From Niveispirillum lacus (GTDB taxonomy: Bacteria > Pseudomonadota > Alphaproteobacteria > Azospirillales > Azospirillaceae): a stretch of DNA of 64,000 nt. The notes under the pieces are model-generated. The model was given only the letters and a program-made list of their open reading frames with translations. It made no database searches and was not told the DNA's origin. Every line of letters begins with the position of its first letter. The stretch's first letter is position 1. Positions 1 through 9,762 of this stretch are shown in pieces. The DNA lies in the NCBI RefSeq assembly GCF_002251795.1, contig NZ_NOXU01000026.1, forward strand, positions 1-64,000, read 5' to 3'. The translations under genes and the position numbers were made by a program.

Positions 1-150
1 GCCATCCAGCATCTGGCCGGCATGAAGGACAGCAAGGTCATAGTCGCCATCAACAAGGACGAAGAAGCCCCCATGTTCCAGGTCGCCGATTACGGTATCG
101 TCGGTGACCTGTTCAAGATCGTCCCAGAACTGACCGAAGCGCTGGGGTGA
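1..150 (+). CDS. etfA: Electron transfer flavoprotein alpha subunit, 3' end (partial)
   Basis: Only the last 49 codons are in the window; the gene enters from the left edge in frame 1 and stops with TGA at 148-150. The visible protein reads like the FAD-binding C-terminus of ETF alpha: a [15 protein letters not shown] stretch followed by [11 protein letters not shown] and a helix ending in TEALG. ETF alpha/beta passes electrons from acyl-CoA dehydrogenases to ETF-ubiquinone oxidoreductase. The next gene, 3-hydroxybutyryl-CoA dehydrogenase, belongs to related acyl-CoA metabolism, and this pairing is common in alphaproteobacteria. A strong terminator follows directly, so the two are probably transcribed separately. 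Confidence 0.93.
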   Translation, partial: AIQHLAGMKDSKVIVAINKDEEAPMFQVADYGIVGDLFKIVPELTEALG

Positions 151-166
151 CGGGCGGTTGTGTCGA

Positions 167-197
167 CGCGCCGGGATACTCACCCGGCGCGTTTTTG
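167..197 (+). terminator. Rho-independent terminator after etfA
   Basis: CGCGCCGGG (167-175) pairs perfectly with CCCGGCGCG (183-191) across a 7-nt loop, and a run of five T follows at 192-196. It lies 17 nt after the etfA stop codon. Confidence 0.9.
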
Positions 198-290
198 CAA
201 CCATGCTATTGGACAAATGTCGCCGGGACGAGGGCATCGCCTTCATGCGACAGTGGGTATCTTGCTTTCCAACCCTGAATGGGGACAGCG

Positions 291-1163
291 ATGATTGAGA
301 AGGTTGGCGTTATCGGGGCGGGTCAGATGGGCAGCGGCATTGCGCAGGTCTGCGCCGTGGCTGGCCTGTCGGTGGCAATTTCGGACATCAACGCCGAACA
401 ACTCGCCAAATCCCTGGCCAACATCGCCAAGAATCTCGATCGTCAGATTGCCAAGGGCAAGCTGACCGAGCCGGAAAAAGATGCGGCGATGGCCCGTATC
501 GCCACGTCCACAGACCTGTCCATCTTCAAGGACAGCGATCTGGTGGTCGAGGCCGCGACCGAATCGGAAGACGTCAAGCGCCTGATCCTGAAGGCGCTTG
601 TCCCCAACCTGCCGCCAAAGGCGATGATCGCCACCAATACCAGTTCCATTTCCATCACCCGTCTGGCCGCATCGACCGATCGGCCGGAAAAGTTCATCGG
701 CATGCATTTCATGAACCCGGTGCCGGTGATGCAGTTGGTGGAGATCATTCGCGGTATTGCCACCGACGATGACACATTCCAGTCGATCAAGGCCTTGACG
801 GCGCGGCTGGGCAAGACGGCGGCCATTGCCGAGGATTTCCCGGCCTTCATCGTCAACCGTATCCTGCTGCCCATGATCAATGAAGCGGTCTATACGCTCT
901 ATGAAGGTGTGGGCGGGGTGGAAGCCATTGATACGGCCATGAAGCTGGGGGCCAACCACCCGATGGGCCCGCTGGAACTGGCCGATTTCATTGGCCTGGA
1001 CACCTGCCTGTCAATCATGCAGGTGCTTTATGAAGGTCTGGCCGACAGCAAGTACCGCCCCTGCCCCCTGATGGTGAAATATGTCGAGGCAGGCTGGCTG
1101 GGCCGCAAGGTTGGCCGGGGCTTCTACGATTATTCCGGCCCCACCCCGCGCCCGACGCGGTGA
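291..1163 (+). CDS. hbd: 3-hydroxybutyryl-CoA dehydrogenase
   Basis: A 290-residue NAD(P)-dependent 3-hydroxyacyl-CoA dehydrogenase that interconverts acetoacetyl-CoA and 3-hydroxybutyryl-CoA in butyrate, PHB or fatty-acid metabolism. The N-terminus has the Rossmann motif GAGQMGSGIAQV at about residues 8-19. Other family landmarks are NTSSISIT, the catalytic GMHFMNPVPVM segment with its histidine, and a C-terminal helical domain ending in GRKVGRGFYDYS. Length is normal. ATG 291 was preferred over the in-frame ATG at 279 because homologues begin close to the VGVIGAG motif and GGGGA at 281-285 is a well-placed ribosome site. It stands alone between the etfA terminator and the Ldt gene. Confidence 0.95.
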   Translation: MIEKVGVIGAGQMGSGIAQVCAVAGLSVAISDINAEQLAKSLANIAKNLDRQIAKGKLTEPEKDAAMARIATSTDLSIFKDSDLVVEAATESEDVKRLILKALVPNLPPKAMIATNTSSISITRLAASTDRPEKFIGMHFMNPVPVMQLVEIIRGIATDDDTFQSIKALTARLGKTAAIAEDFPAFIVNRILLPMINEAVYTLYEGVGGVEAIDTAMKLGANHPMGPLELADFIGLDTCLSIMQVLYEGLADSKYRPCPLMVKYVEAGWLGRKVGRGFYDYSGPTPRPTR

Positions 1164-1263
1164 GGCAGGCTTATCTGCGTATCCGTTGAATTCTCCTGAA
1201 GGAGGGGTTCGTATTGCCCCCACCCGATGCTACGTTACCCCCATCCAGGGTGGCGTGGCGGAG

Positions 1264-2988
1264 ATGATGGTGGGTTCAGTTCTGTTGCGTGGCCTTTGCC
1301 TGGCACTGCTGGCCGGCTTCCTGACCCTGCCCGCCGCCGCAACGGCGGCCCCGGATTTCACCACCGCCCTGGAACAGCGACTGACCAGCGGCATCGGCAC
1401 GCCGGAGACGGACCGGGACAGTCAGGATCTGCTCACGCTCGGCCGATTCTATGAGAAACGGGACTATGCGCCGGCCTGGATTGAGCAGGGCAAGCCGTCG
1501 CCCCGGGCCCACCTGCTGCTGCTGGCCCTGCAACAGGCCGCATCCCAGGGATTGAACCCTGCCGATTATGGCGTGGCCCGCATTACCACCCTGCTGGAAC
1601 GCGGCGACAGTCCCGATGCGCTGGCCGAGTTGGAGTTGATGCTGTCGCACGGCGCGTTGGATTATGGGCGCGATCTGGCCACGGGGCGGCTGGCTCCCAT
1701 GGCCATTGACAGCGAGCTTTATGTCGAAAAACGCGAAATTGATGTTCTGACCCTGCTGGATCGGCTGGCCAAACTGCCCGATCCGGGCAGTGAACTGGCG
1801 GAACTGCCGCCGCGCCGGGCGGAATATCAACAGCTTAAACTGGCCTTGCAGCATTATCGCGAACTGGCGGCGGCCGGTGGCTGGAAACAAGTGCCCCTGG
1901 CCGAGGCCTCGTTAAAGCCCGGCGGCACGGACGAACGCGTGCCCGCATTGCGCGCCCGGCTGAAGGTGACAGGCGAACTGGCCGTAGACGCGCCGGTGCC
2001 GGCGGACCCGACCCTGTTTGATGAAGCCACCATTGCGGCCCTGAAGATATTCCAGGCCCGGCACGGGCTGGAACCGGACGGGGTGCTGGGCAAACAGACG
2101 CTATTGGCCCTCAACATCAGCGCCGAACAGCGGGTGGCCCAGATCGCCATGAATATGGAGCGCTGGCGCTGGATGCCGCTGGATATGGGACCTTCCTACA
2201 TCCTGGTCAATCTAGCGGCCTTCCATCTGTCGATCTTTGACCAGGGCAATGTTGTGCATGAAGCCCGTGTCGTGGTTGGAACCAGTTCCACCCGCACGCC
2301 GGTTTTTTCCCGCAAAATGTCCTATCTGGAGATCAATCCCTATTGGCATGTGCCGACCAAGATTGTCCGGGATGAGATTTTCCCCAAGGCCAAGAAGGAC
2401 CCCACCTATTTGGCCAAACAGGGTTATGAATTGCTGTCCGACTGGTCGGAAAGTGCGGTGACCGTCGATCCCAAGACCCTGGACTGGGCCCATATGACGC
2501 GCCTGCCCTATCGTGTGCGGCAAGTACCGGGCGACAAGAATAGTCTGGGCCGCATCAAGATGATGTTCCCCAACGAGTTCGACGTCTATCTCCACGACAC
2601 GCCATCCAAGAACCTGTTTAACCGCGCCAACCGCAGTTTCAGCCATGGATGCATCCGGGTTGAGCATCCGTTCGATGTGGCGGACACCATTCTGCGCCTG
2701 ACCGGTACCACCGACTGGCCCCGCACCCGGGTGGACGAGGTGCTGGCCAGCGGGCAACGCACCGTCGTGCGTCTGAAAAAACCGATTCCCATCCATATTT
2801 CCTATGTCACTGCCTTTGTGGCCGGAGACGGGTCGGTCAATTTCCGATCCGATATCTATGGCCGCGACCGTAAGCTGGCCACAGCCCTGCGCGCCTCACG
2901 CGTGAAATGGGACGCGGTCGAGGCCGAGGCCCGTCTTGCCCCCGGCGGGGCGGCGGCGGGGCGGGGCACTGATAGCGTCGATCGCTGA
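1264..2988 (+). CDS. L,D-transpeptidase, YcbB/LdtD type
   Basis: A secreted or membrane-anchored peptidoglycan L,D-transpeptidase of about 574 residues. A hydrophobic signal sequence occupies about residues 5-29, ending AATAA. A PG-binding_1 domain follows, with the typical FDEATIAALKIFQ and PDGVLGKQTLLALN segments. The C-terminal YkuD catalytic domain carries the active site SHGCIRV at about 460-466, with Cys463 as nucleophile. This is the long-domain architecture of E. coli LdtD (YcbB), which makes 3-3 cross-links. The start is uncertain: ATG 1264 and ATG 1267 are tandem and GTG 1270 is also possible. GGAG at 1260-1263 favours a start at 1267 or 1270. Two murein hydrolase genes follow, recalling the ldtD-mepK pair in E. 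coli. Confidence 0.92.
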   Translation: MMVGSVLLRGLCLALLAGFLTLPAAATAAPDFTTALEQRLTSGIGTPETDRDSQDLLTLGRFYEKRDYAPAWIEQGKPSPRAHLLLLALQQAASQGLNPADYGVARITTLLERGDSPDALAELELMLSHGALDYGRDLATGRLAPMAIDSELYVEKREIDVLTLLDRLAKLPDPGSELAELPPRRAEYQQLKLALQHYRELAAAGGWKQVPLAEASLKPGGTDERVPALRARLKVTGELAVDAPVPADPTLFDEATIAALKIFQARHGLEPDGVLGKQTLLALNISAEQRVAQIAMNMERWRWMPLDMGPSYILVNLAAFHLSIFDQGNVVHEARVVVGTSSTRTPVFSRKMSYLEINPYWHVPTKIVRDEIFPKAKKDPTYLAKQGYELLSDWSESAVTVDPKTLDWAHMTRLPYRVRQVPGDKNSLGRIKMMFPNEFDVYLHDTPSKNLFNRANRSFSHGCIRVEHPFDVADTILRLTGTTDWPRTRVDEVLASGQRTVVRLKKPIPIHISYVTAFVAGDGSVNFRSDIYGRDRKLATALRASRVKWDAVEAEARLAPGGAAAGRGTDSVDR

Positions 2989-3182
2989 ACCCCGGTCACG
3001 AAAGAACGAGATCAGAAATAGGCCGGAAGGGTGGATTTCCGCTTGCATGCCCCATGCCGTTCTGCCAGAAGTGCAACGGTGTCCTGCTTTTGGCGCAGGG
3101 GCATTTGGCGAAATCAAGAAAGAGAGTGTCCTCGGCGCAACGGACGCGGGGGGTGCCTGACGGGGCGAAGGGGGATTGGGGC

Positions 3183-3848
3183 ATGGTGGCACGGCCGAAC
3201 GGGATCGACCTGACCATTGGACAAGAACACGCCCCCCCGGATTCACGCTCCCTTTCCCAATCATCCATTGATCCGGCTGTCGAAAGCGGGCGCCGCAGTT
3301 TTCTGCGGGGCCTTGGCGGTTTGTTCCTGGGGGCTGGCGCTGCCATCGCGGCCCCTGCCATCCTGACCGCTCCGGCCGATGCGGCCCCGGTCAGTGCCCC
3401 ACGCCGGCAGCTATCCTTTGTGTCGCTGCACACGAACGAGAAACTGAAGATCACCTATTTCGCCAATGGCGCTTATGACCGGTCGGCGCTGAAGGATGTG
3501 AACCATATGCTGCGCGACTGGCGCACGGGTGAGGTCGGGTCCATGGACCCGAAATTGTTGGACCTGCTGTTCCATCTGCGTCAGCGCTTGCGCACCGAAG
3601 AACCGTTTCAGGTCATCTCCGGCTACCGCTGCCCCAAGACCAACGCCATGCTGACGTCCAAGTCAGAAGGGGTGGCCACCAAGAGCCTGCATATGGAAGG
3701 CAAGGCCATCGACATCACCATGGCCGGTCGGCAGTTGAGCCGTATCCGACAGGAAGCGCTGAACCTGCGCCTCGGCGGTGTCGGCATCTATAGCCGGTCC
3801 GGTTTTGTGCATGTCGATACGGGCCGTGTCCGGCAATGGGGCGTTTGA
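3183..3848 (+). CDS. DUF882 (YcbK/MepK-like) peptidoglycan endopeptidase
   Basis: A 221-residue protein with a twin-arginine-like leader, GRRSFLRGLGG, followed by a hydrophobic stretch and an AADA-type cleavage area, so it is probably exported by Tat. The mature part matches DUF882, the M15-like Zn peptidase family of E. coli MepK, which cleaves murein cross-links. Visible signatures are ISGYRCPKTNAML, HMEGKAIDI (zinc His and Asp) and FVHVDTGRVRQW (second zinc His). ATG 3183 is chosen because it sits after a purine-rich GGGGATTGGGG stretch. The stop overlaps the start of mepA by 13 nt, so the two are very likely translationally coupled. Confidence 0.9.
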   Translation: MVARPNGIDLTIGQEHAPPDSRSLSQSSIDPAVESGRRSFLRGLGGLFLGAGAAIAAPAILTAPADAAPVSAPRRQLSFVSLHTNEKLKITYFANGAYDRSALKDVNHMLRDWRTGEVGSMDPKLLDLLFHLRQRLRTEEPFQVISGYRCPKTNAMLTSKSEGVATKSLHMEGKAIDITMAGRQLSRIRQEALNLRLGGVGIYSRSGFVHVDTGRVRQWGV

Positions 3849-4711
3849 CGCACCGTTCGGCGCCATTGCTGTTGGCCCTGATGCTGGGCGCCGCACCCGT
3901 TTGGGCGGTCGATACTGATCGTCCGCAGCAAAGCAGCGTCGCGCCAGCATCCGCCCCGCATGATCTGCGCCATCCCGGCAAGGGGCCGGCGGAACCGATC
4001 GGAACCTATGCCAATGGCTGTGTGCGCGGGGCTGAGGCGCTGCCCGCCGATGGTCACGGGTTTCAGGTGTTGAATCTGTCCCGCCACCGCAATTACGGCC
4101 ATCCCGACCTGATCGCCTATCTGACAAGTCTGGCGGCAGAGGTGGAGCGTGAAGGGCTGGGTATTCTTTCCATCGGCGACATGTCAATGCCCCGCGGTGG
4201 GCGCATGAAGACAGGCCATGCCAGCCACCAGATGGGCCTGGATGTCGATATCTGGTTTGTGCTGGACCTGGGCCGTCTGCCCCCGGCAGCACGGGAGCGC
4301 GAAGATTTCGCCACCATGGTGGATGTTCAGACACAACGGGTGAACAGCAATTTCGGCCCCGCCCAGATCCGACTGATGAAGCTGGCGGCATCCGCACCCA
4401 ACGTCACCCGCATCTTCGTGAACCCGGCGATCAAGCTGGCCCTGTGTGAGGCGGCGGGGGAGGATAAGGGATGGCTGCGCAAGGTTCGCCCCTGGTTCGG
4501 CCACGCCGCCCATCTGCATGTGCGTCTGGCCTGCCCGTCCGGTGCCAGTCAGTGCGAGGTGCAAGAACCCCCGCCCGAAGGTGACGGCTGTGGCGAGGAA
4601 CTACTGAGCTGGTTCCAGCCGCCCCCACCCGAGACGGGACCGCCAGCCCCACCCAAACCACCCCCACCGCCACCCGCCGCCTGTCTGGCCCTTTATGGGG
4701 AGCCGGATTGA
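3836..4711 (+). CDS. mepA: Penicillin-insensitive murein endopeptidase MepA
   Basis: A 291-residue periplasmic LAS-family zinc metallopeptidase that cleaves D-Ala-mDAP cross-links. It has a signal peptide at residues 1-24 (cleavage after VWA). The zinc motif GHASHQMGLDVDIW lies at 127-140, with H128 and D136 as likely zinc ligands. A later WFGHAAHLHVRL segment supplies the third histidine. The C-terminus is unusual: a proline-rich tail (PPPPETGPPAPPKPPPPPP) follows the CPSG...CEVQ region, possibly a wall-associated or flexible anchor. ATG 3836 overlaps the end of the upstream gene by 13 nt, suggesting coupling with the MepK-like enzyme. Confidence 0.93.
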   Translation: MGRLTHRSAPLLLALMLGAAPVWAVDTDRPQQSSVAPASAPHDLRHPGKGPAEPIGTYANGCVRGAEALPADGHGFQVLNLSRHRNYGHPDLIAYLTSLAAEVEREGLGILSIGDMSMPRGGRMKTGHASHQMGLDVDIWFVLDLGRLPPAAREREDFATMVDVQTQRVNSNFGPAQIRLMKLAASAPNVTRIFVNPAIKLALCEAAGEDKGWLRKVRPWFGHAAHLHVRLACPSGASQCEVQEPPPEGDGCGEELLSWFQPPPPETGPPAPPKPPPPPPAACLALYGEPD

Positions 4712-4719
4712 GAGGTATT

Positions 4720-4739
4720 TACATCCGAGCGCGGATGTA
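4720..4739. repeat. Perfect 8-bp hairpin after mepA
   Basis: TACATCCG (4720-4727) and CGGATGTA (4732-4739) form a perfect stem with an AGCG loop, 8 nt past the mepA stop. TTAATGTT follows instead of a proper T-run, so it is either a weak terminator or an operator for the downstream ABC-F gene. Confidence 0.45.
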
Positions 4740-4848
4740 TTAATGTTGCACGATTGTTGAGTTGGAGCCTGAGACCCATGGATCTGAACCCGTACGTCTG
4801 ACCGCCATCCCCCGCGTGGGGCATCCATGTCTGGCCAGGGTTCCATCT

Positions 4849-6354
4849 ATGTCTTCTTGGCTTGTTGCCGAGGGGCTGTGCTTTGCGCACGCCGCCGATC
4901 GGCCGTTGATTGAGAATATTCACCTTACCATCAATGATGAACGTGTCGCGCTGATCGGCAGCAATGGCGCCGGCAAAACGACCTTGCTGCGGTTGCTGAC
5001 CGGGGCGCTGGTTCCACAGCGCGGGCATATCGCTCGGCGGGGCCGGCAGGTCCATTGGCCACAGATGCCGGAACCAGGACAGGTGGTGGGCGATGTGCTG
5101 CCACCGGATGATCCGGGTCGGGCAGCGGCCTTGTCGCGCCTCGGTCTACCGCCGGAGATGCCTGACGATCTGCCGTTAAGCCGGTTATCGGGCGGGCAGG
5201 TTGCACGTCTGCATCTGGCCGCCATCCGCCTGATCCAACCGGACATGCTGATCCTGGATGAACCGGGTAATGATCTGGATGCCGATGGCCGGGCCTCGTT
5301 GGCCGATCTGATCCGGAACTGGCGCGGCGGGTTGCTGCTGGTCAGCCACGAGCTGGGGTTGCTGTCACTGGCCGACCGTATCCTGGACCTGTCGCCCCTG
5401 GGTTTGCGCAGCCATGGTGGGGGCTACCAAGGGTGGCAAGCGGCCAGGCAAGCGGAACGCCGGGCCGCAGAGCGCGCCTTGGTCGACGCCCAAAAACAGG
5501 CAAGACGGGCGCAGGTGGCCGTTCGGGAAACCGAGGCCAGGGCCGCGCGGCGGGCCCGGGCCGGCAAACAGGCAAAGGCACGCGGGTCAAACGCCCCGAT
5601 CCTGATGGGCCAACGCCGTGACAAGGCCGAACAGGCAGCCTCAGCGCGCCGCATCAAGGGGGAGCGGCAACAAGAAGCGGCAGACCATGCACTGGAACAA
5701 GCGCGCCGCGGCCTGCCCCCGCCGCCGCCGCCATTGGACATGGCTGTCAACCCAACCGGGGTGCCGGCGGGCAAAATGCTGCTCCGGGCGGTGGGGCTGA
5801 GCCTGTCGCGCAACGGGCGGCCCTTATGGCAGAATGTGTCGTTCGAAATGACGGGGCCGGCACGGTTGGCCCTGACCGGCCGCAATGGGGTCGGCAAAAG
5901 CAGTCTGCTGGATTGTCTGGATGGCCGCCTGTGCCCTGACACCGGCACACTGACGCGCGCCCCCCATCTGCAGATCGCCCGGTTGGATCAGCGGTTGGCA
6001 GCACCTTCAGATGCCACGCCCCTGTCACTGGCCCGGCTGGCACATAAAGCGCAAGGAGAGGGTGAAACCCGCGCAGCCTTGGCCCGGTTCGGCTTTCGTG
6101 CAGCGGCGGCAGAAATGCCGTTGCGGCTTCTATCAGGCGGCATGCGGGTTCGCGCCCATCTTTGTGCCGCCCTGGGCGGGGCGGCACCACCGCAGGTGCT
6201 GTTATTGGACGAACCCGCCAACCACCTGGATCTGGAGGGTCGCGCCGCCCTGCTGGAGGCCTTGTCGGCTTATGATGGTGCCCTGGTCCTGGTCAGCCAC
6301 GACCCGGATTTCCGCCGGGCCGTGGGGGTGACACAGGAGATCCAGTTGGGGTGA
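4849..6354 (+). CDS. ABC-F family ATPase (Uup/EttA-like)
   Basis: A 501-residue cytosolic protein with two ABC domains and no membrane segment, as in ABC-F translation factors. The first ABC domain has Walker A GSNGAGKTT (about 37-45), signature LSGGQ and Walker B MLILDEPGNDLD. The second has GRNGVGKSS (about 343-351), LSGGM and VLLLDEPANHLD. A long Arg/Ala-rich helical linker lies between them. ABC-F proteins bind the ribosomal E site or act in antibiotic resistance; the subfamily cannot be fixed by eye. ATG 4849 was chosen because the first ABC strand begins right after it and AGGG at 4837-4840 is suitably spaced. The gene is convergent with ilvD, with 5 bp between the stops. Confidence 0.9.
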   Translation: MSSWLVAEGLCFAHAADRPLIENIHLTINDERVALIGSNGAGKTTLLRLLTGALVPQRGHIARRGRQVHWPQMPEPGQVVGDVLPPDDPGRAAALSRLGLPPEMPDDLPLSRLSGGQVARLHLAAIRLIQPDMLILDEPGNDLDADGRASLADLIRNWRGGLLLVSHELGLLSLADRILDLSPLGLRSHGGGYQGWQAARQAERRAAERALVDAQKQARRAQVAVRETEARAARRARAGKQAKARGSNAPILMGQRRDKAEQAASARRIKGERQQEAADHALEQARRGLPPPPPPLDMAVNPTGVPAGKMLLRAVGLSLSRNGRPLWQNVSFEMTGPARLALTGRNGVGKSSLLDCLDGRLCPDTGTLTRAPHLQIARLDQRLAAPSDATPLSLARLAHKAQGEGETRAALARFGFRAAAAEMPLRLLSGGMRVRAHLCAALGGAAPPQVLLLDEPANHLDLEGRAALLEALSAYDGALVLVSHDPDFRRAVGVTQEIQLG

Positions 6355-6359
6355 TGGTG

Positions 6360-8219
6360 TTACTTCCGCCGGTACAGTTGGCTGACATCACGCACCGCAC
6401 CCCGGGCGGCAGACGTGGTCAGGGCTGCATAAGCCTGCAGCGCCTGGGAAACGACGCGTTCCCGCGGGGCGGACGGCTGCCATGCCGCCAGACCCTTGGC
6501 CTCTTCCGCCGCGCGGCGGCGCGCCAGTTCCTCATCCGACACCGCCAGATGAATACGACGGTTGGGTATGTCGATCTCGATCCGGTCGCCTTCCTCCACC
6601 AGACCAATGGTGCCCCCCTCGGCAGCTTCGGGACTGGCATGGCCGATGGACAGACCCGATGTACCGCCGGAGAAGCGGCCATCGGTGACCAGCGCGCAGA
6701 CCTTGCCCAGGCCCTTCGACTTCAAGTAACTGGTCGGGTAGAGCATTTCCTGCATGCCGGGCCCACCCTTCGGCCCCTCATAACGGATCAAGACCACATC
6801 GCCGGCCTGGATGCGGTTGCCCAGGATGGCACTGACGGCGGCATCCTGACTTTCAAACACGCGGGCCGGGCCGGAGAAGACCAGAGCGGAGGCATCGACG
6901 CCCGCCGTCTTCACGATGCAGCCCTCCTCCGCCAGATTGCCGAACAGCACCGCCAGACCGCCATCCTTGGAGAAGGCATGATCGACCGAACGGATCACGC
7001 CCGTGGCCCGGTCGAGGTCCAGTTCCTGGTAGCGGCTGGCCTGGCTGAAGGCAACCGTCGTGCGCACACCACCAGGGGCGGCCTTATAGAAATGCGCCAC
7101 CTCGGGATTGTTGGTCTGTGTCACGTCCCAACGGGCCAGCGCCTCACCCAGGCTGTCTGCATCAATACGTTTCACGTCGGTGTGCAGCAGGCCGCCACGG
7201 GCCAGTTCACCCAGGATTGACATGATGCCACCAGCCCGATGCACGTCTTCGATATGCACATCGGCAACGGCGGGGGCCACCTTGCAGATATTGGGCACGC
7301 GGCGGGACAGGCGGTCGATATCCGCCATGGTGAAATTCACCTCGCCCTCATGCGCGGCGGCCAAGAGGTGCAGGACGGTGTTGGTCGACCCCCCCATGGC
7401 GATATCCAGGGCGACGGCATTTTCAAACGCCTTGAAGGTCGCAATGGAGCGCGGCAGCACGCTTTCATCATCCTGTTCGTAATAGCGCTTGGCCAGACCG
7501 ACGATGCGGCGGCCCGCTTCTTCAAACAGGCCGCGGCGGTCGGCATGGGTGGCGAGAACGGTACCGTTGCCAGGAAGGGCTAGGCCCAGCGCTTCCGTCA
7601 GGCAGTTCATCGAATTGGCCGTGAACATCCCGGAACAGGAACCACAGGTCGGGCAGGCTGCCTTCTCAATGGCCGTCACTTCTTCATCGCTGTACTTGTC
7701 ATCGGCAGCAGCCACCATCGCATCGATCAGATCGATGGCAATCTCCTTGCCCTTCACCTGCACCTTACCGGCCTCCATCGGGCCCCCGGACACAAAGATG
7801 GTCGGGACGTTCAGACGAAGGGCCGCCATCAGCATGCCGGGCGTGATCTTGTCGCAATTGGAAATGCAGATCAGCGCATCGGCGCAGTGGGCATTGACCA
7901 TATATTCCACGGCATCGGCGATCACCTCACGCGAGGGCAGCGAATACAGCATGCCGTCATGGCCCATGGCGATGCCGTCATCCACCGCGATCGTGTTGAA
8001 CTCCTTGGCAACACCGCCCGCCGCTTCCACTTGCCGCGCGACCAGTTGGCCCAGATCCTTCAGATGCACATGGCCGGGCACAAACTGCGTGAAGGAATTG
8101 GCAATGGCCACGATGGGCTTGCCGAAATCCTCGTCCTTCATGCCTGTGGCGCGCCACAGGCCACGGGCGCCAGCCATGTTGCGGCCATGGGTGCTTTTGC
8201 GGGAACGAAGATGCGGCAC
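6360..8219 (-). CDS. ilvD: Dihydroxy-acid dehydratase
   Basis: A full-length 619-residue IlvD/Edd-family enzyme that dehydrates 2,3-dihydroxy-isovalerate or -methylvalerate to 2-oxo acids in valine, isoleucine and leucine synthesis. Iron-sulfur cluster cysteines appear in [12 protein letters not shown] and [18 protein letters not shown]. The N-terminus ([20 protein letters not shown]) and the substrate region [20 protein letters not shown] are typical. The upstream region contains a small inverted repeat, ATGCGA (8287-8292) / TCGCAT (8301-8306), which may be regulatory. No leader peptide or attenuator is apparent. It is a monocistronic gene by appearance. Confidence 0.97.
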   Translation of the reverse strand: MPHLRSRKSTHGRNMAGARGLWRATGMKDEDFGKPIVAIANSFTQFVPGHVHLKDLGQLVARQVEAAGGVAKEFNTIAVDDGIAMGHDGMLYSLPSREVIADAVEYMVNAHCADALICISNCDKITPGMLMAALRLNVPTIFVSGGPMEAGKVQVKGKEIAIDLIDAMVAAADDKYSDEEVTAIEKAACPTCGSCSGMFTANSMNCLTEALGLALPGNGTVLATHADRRGLFEEAGRRIVGLAKRYYEQDDESVLPRSIATFKAFENAVALDIAMGGSTNTVLHLLAAAHEGEVNFTMADIDRLSRRVPNICKVAPAVADVHIEDVHRAGGIMSILGELARGGLLHTDVKRIDADSLGEALARWDVTQTNNPEVAHFYKAAPGGVRTTVAFSQASRYQELDLDRATGVIRSVDHAFSKDGGLAVLFGNLAEEGCIVKTAGVDASALVFSGPARVFESQDAAVSAILGNRIQAGDVVLIRYEGPKGGPGMQEMLYPTSYLKSKGLGKVCALVTDGRFSGGTSGLSIGHASPEAAEGGTIGLVEEGDRIEIDIPNRRIHLAVSDEELARRRAAEEAKGLAAWQPSAPRERVVSQALQAYAALTTSAARGAVRDVSQLYRRK

Positions 8220-8361
8220 GGGGGTCTTCCTTCAGGCTTGGTACGAAGATTTCAAAAACTGATTGCTGATGGACAGAATAATATGAATGCGACCATCAAA
8301 TCGCATCCAACATTCCTGCAACCCGTATATGCCCCTGCTGGGGAGCGGTTCAAGATGGGGG

Positions 8362-9579
8362 TCAGGCCGCGCGGGCCAGGACAGCGCGTTGTCGGACCAA
8401 CCGTTCGGTGAATTCCGACAGACCGATCAGCAGGACCATGCCCAGCAGCAGCCAGACCGGTAACACGATCAGCCCCAGATGCTGCGCCAACCAGCCCAGC
8501 GCCCCTGGAATGAGCGTGGCGCCGGCACCAGCCGCCGTCATTTGAAATCCCACCGCATGCGGAGCGATGGCGTCACCGACCCGGACGGGGGTCAGGGAAA
8601 CCAGGGTGGGGAAGGTGGGGGCAAGGCCAAAACCCAGGCCCAATGCGGCCGCCATGCCGATGGCCGGGGTGGGGAACCAGGCGAACAGCAGCGCAGAGAC
8701 CAGGGCGATGGCCAGACCGGCGCGCAAGGCGTTCAGCGGCCGCACCCGCGCCGTGACCTGCCCAAACACCAGCCGCCCGAAGGTCAGCGCCCCCCAATAG
8801 AGGCCGGCAATGGTGCCGGCGACCCCGACATCAATAGTGTGCTGACGGGTCAGCAGGGTGAACAGCCACTGCCCCGCCGCCATTTCCACCCCGCAATAGA
8901 CCATGAACAGGGCAGCATTCAGCCAGATCACGGGATGGCGTAAGGCATCGGCAAAGGGCGCTATGGCCACGATGCCGCTGCCGCTACCATCGCCATGAGC
9001 AGCCTTAGCCTCTTCCCAACGCCGCATGGTAACCAGAAACATCACCGCCATACCGGTCAGGATCAAGGCGATCAGGGCATAACCCCAACGCCAGCCCGCG
9101 CCGCTGGTGATCGCCGCTGTCATCAACAGCGGCCCGGCGGTCGCCCCCAGGCCCCAGGACCCGTGCAGCCAATTCATGACGCGGGGGGAGAAGCGGCGGG
9201 CGCCATAAAGATTGATGCCCGTATCGATGGCCCCGCTGGCCAGCCCGCCCAGGATGGCGGCCGGGATCAGCAGATAGAAGGACGGCGTCAGCGCATAGGT
9301 CGCCAGACTGACCACCATGGCGGCACTGCTGACCGTCAGCACGGTACCCAGGCCCGTTCGGCGGACAATGCTGCCTCCCGCCAGACCGGAGAACAGATAG
9401 CCGCCCGTGCCGCAGATCAGAAGAATACCCAGATTGCCCAGCGGCCGATCAAAAGTCTCGCGGATGAAGGGCCAGGTCACGCCAGGCAACCCGTCGGGCA
9501 GCCCCAGGCTGATGAAGGCCATGAACGCCATGGCAATCAGGGCGGTTGGCAGACGGGAACGGGGGCCGGAAGGGGTCAT
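8362..9579 (-). CDS. MFS transporter (YbjJ/FucP-like)
   Basis: A 405-residue integral membrane protein with about 12 hydrophobic segments, typical of the major facilitator superfamily. It begins with a short cytosolic Arg-containing tail, then a first helix ALIAMAFMAFISLGLPDG that resembles YbjJ or sugar-type MFS proteins. GSIVRRTGLGTVL fits the conserved loop between helices 2 and 3. The open frame extends further upstream, but ATG 9579 lies just before the first helix and removes a cysteine/proline-rich extension unlike an MFS N-terminus. The substrate is not predictable. It lies alone on the minus strand after the PAS chemoreceptor, with a 183-bp spacer. Confidence 0.85.
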   Translation of the reverse strand: MTPSGPRSRLPTALIAMAFMAFISLGLPDGLPGVTWPFIRETFDRPLGNLGILLICGTGGYLFSGLAGGSIVRRTGLGTVLTVSSAAMVVSLATYALTPSFYLLIPAAILGGLASGAIDTGINLYGARRFSPRVMNWLHGSWGLGATAGPLLMTAAITSGAGWRWGYALIALILTGMAVMFLVTMRRWEEAKAAHGDGSGSGIVAIAPFADALRHPVIWLNAALFMVYCGVEMAAGQWLFTLLTRQHTIDVGVAGTIAGLYWGALTFGRLVFGQVTARVRPLNALRAGLAIALVSALLFAWFPTPAIGMAAALGLGFGLAPTFPTLVSLTPVRVGDAIAPHAVGFQMTAAGAGATLIPGALGWLAQHLGLIVLPVWLLLGMVLLIGLSEFTERLVRQRAVLARAA

Positions 9580-9762
9580 GATCCGCAGGGCAGGGGGCAA
9601 TGCCGGCCATGCGCATGGGTCAGGCCGAAACCGGCCCAAAGCCGGTGATGGAATCGATATCATGCCGGCAAAGCCCCCGGCAAGACAGGCACAGGAATGG
9701 CAGGCCCCCGCCATCCTTGCCCAGATCCCGCCCCCGAACAGGGCCATGTGGCCAACGCGATG

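Noticed and set aside
6351-7220. Plus-strand frame through the end of ilvD
   Set aside because: ilvD has all Fe-S cysteines and normal length; the antisense frame has no recognisable motif and no SD.
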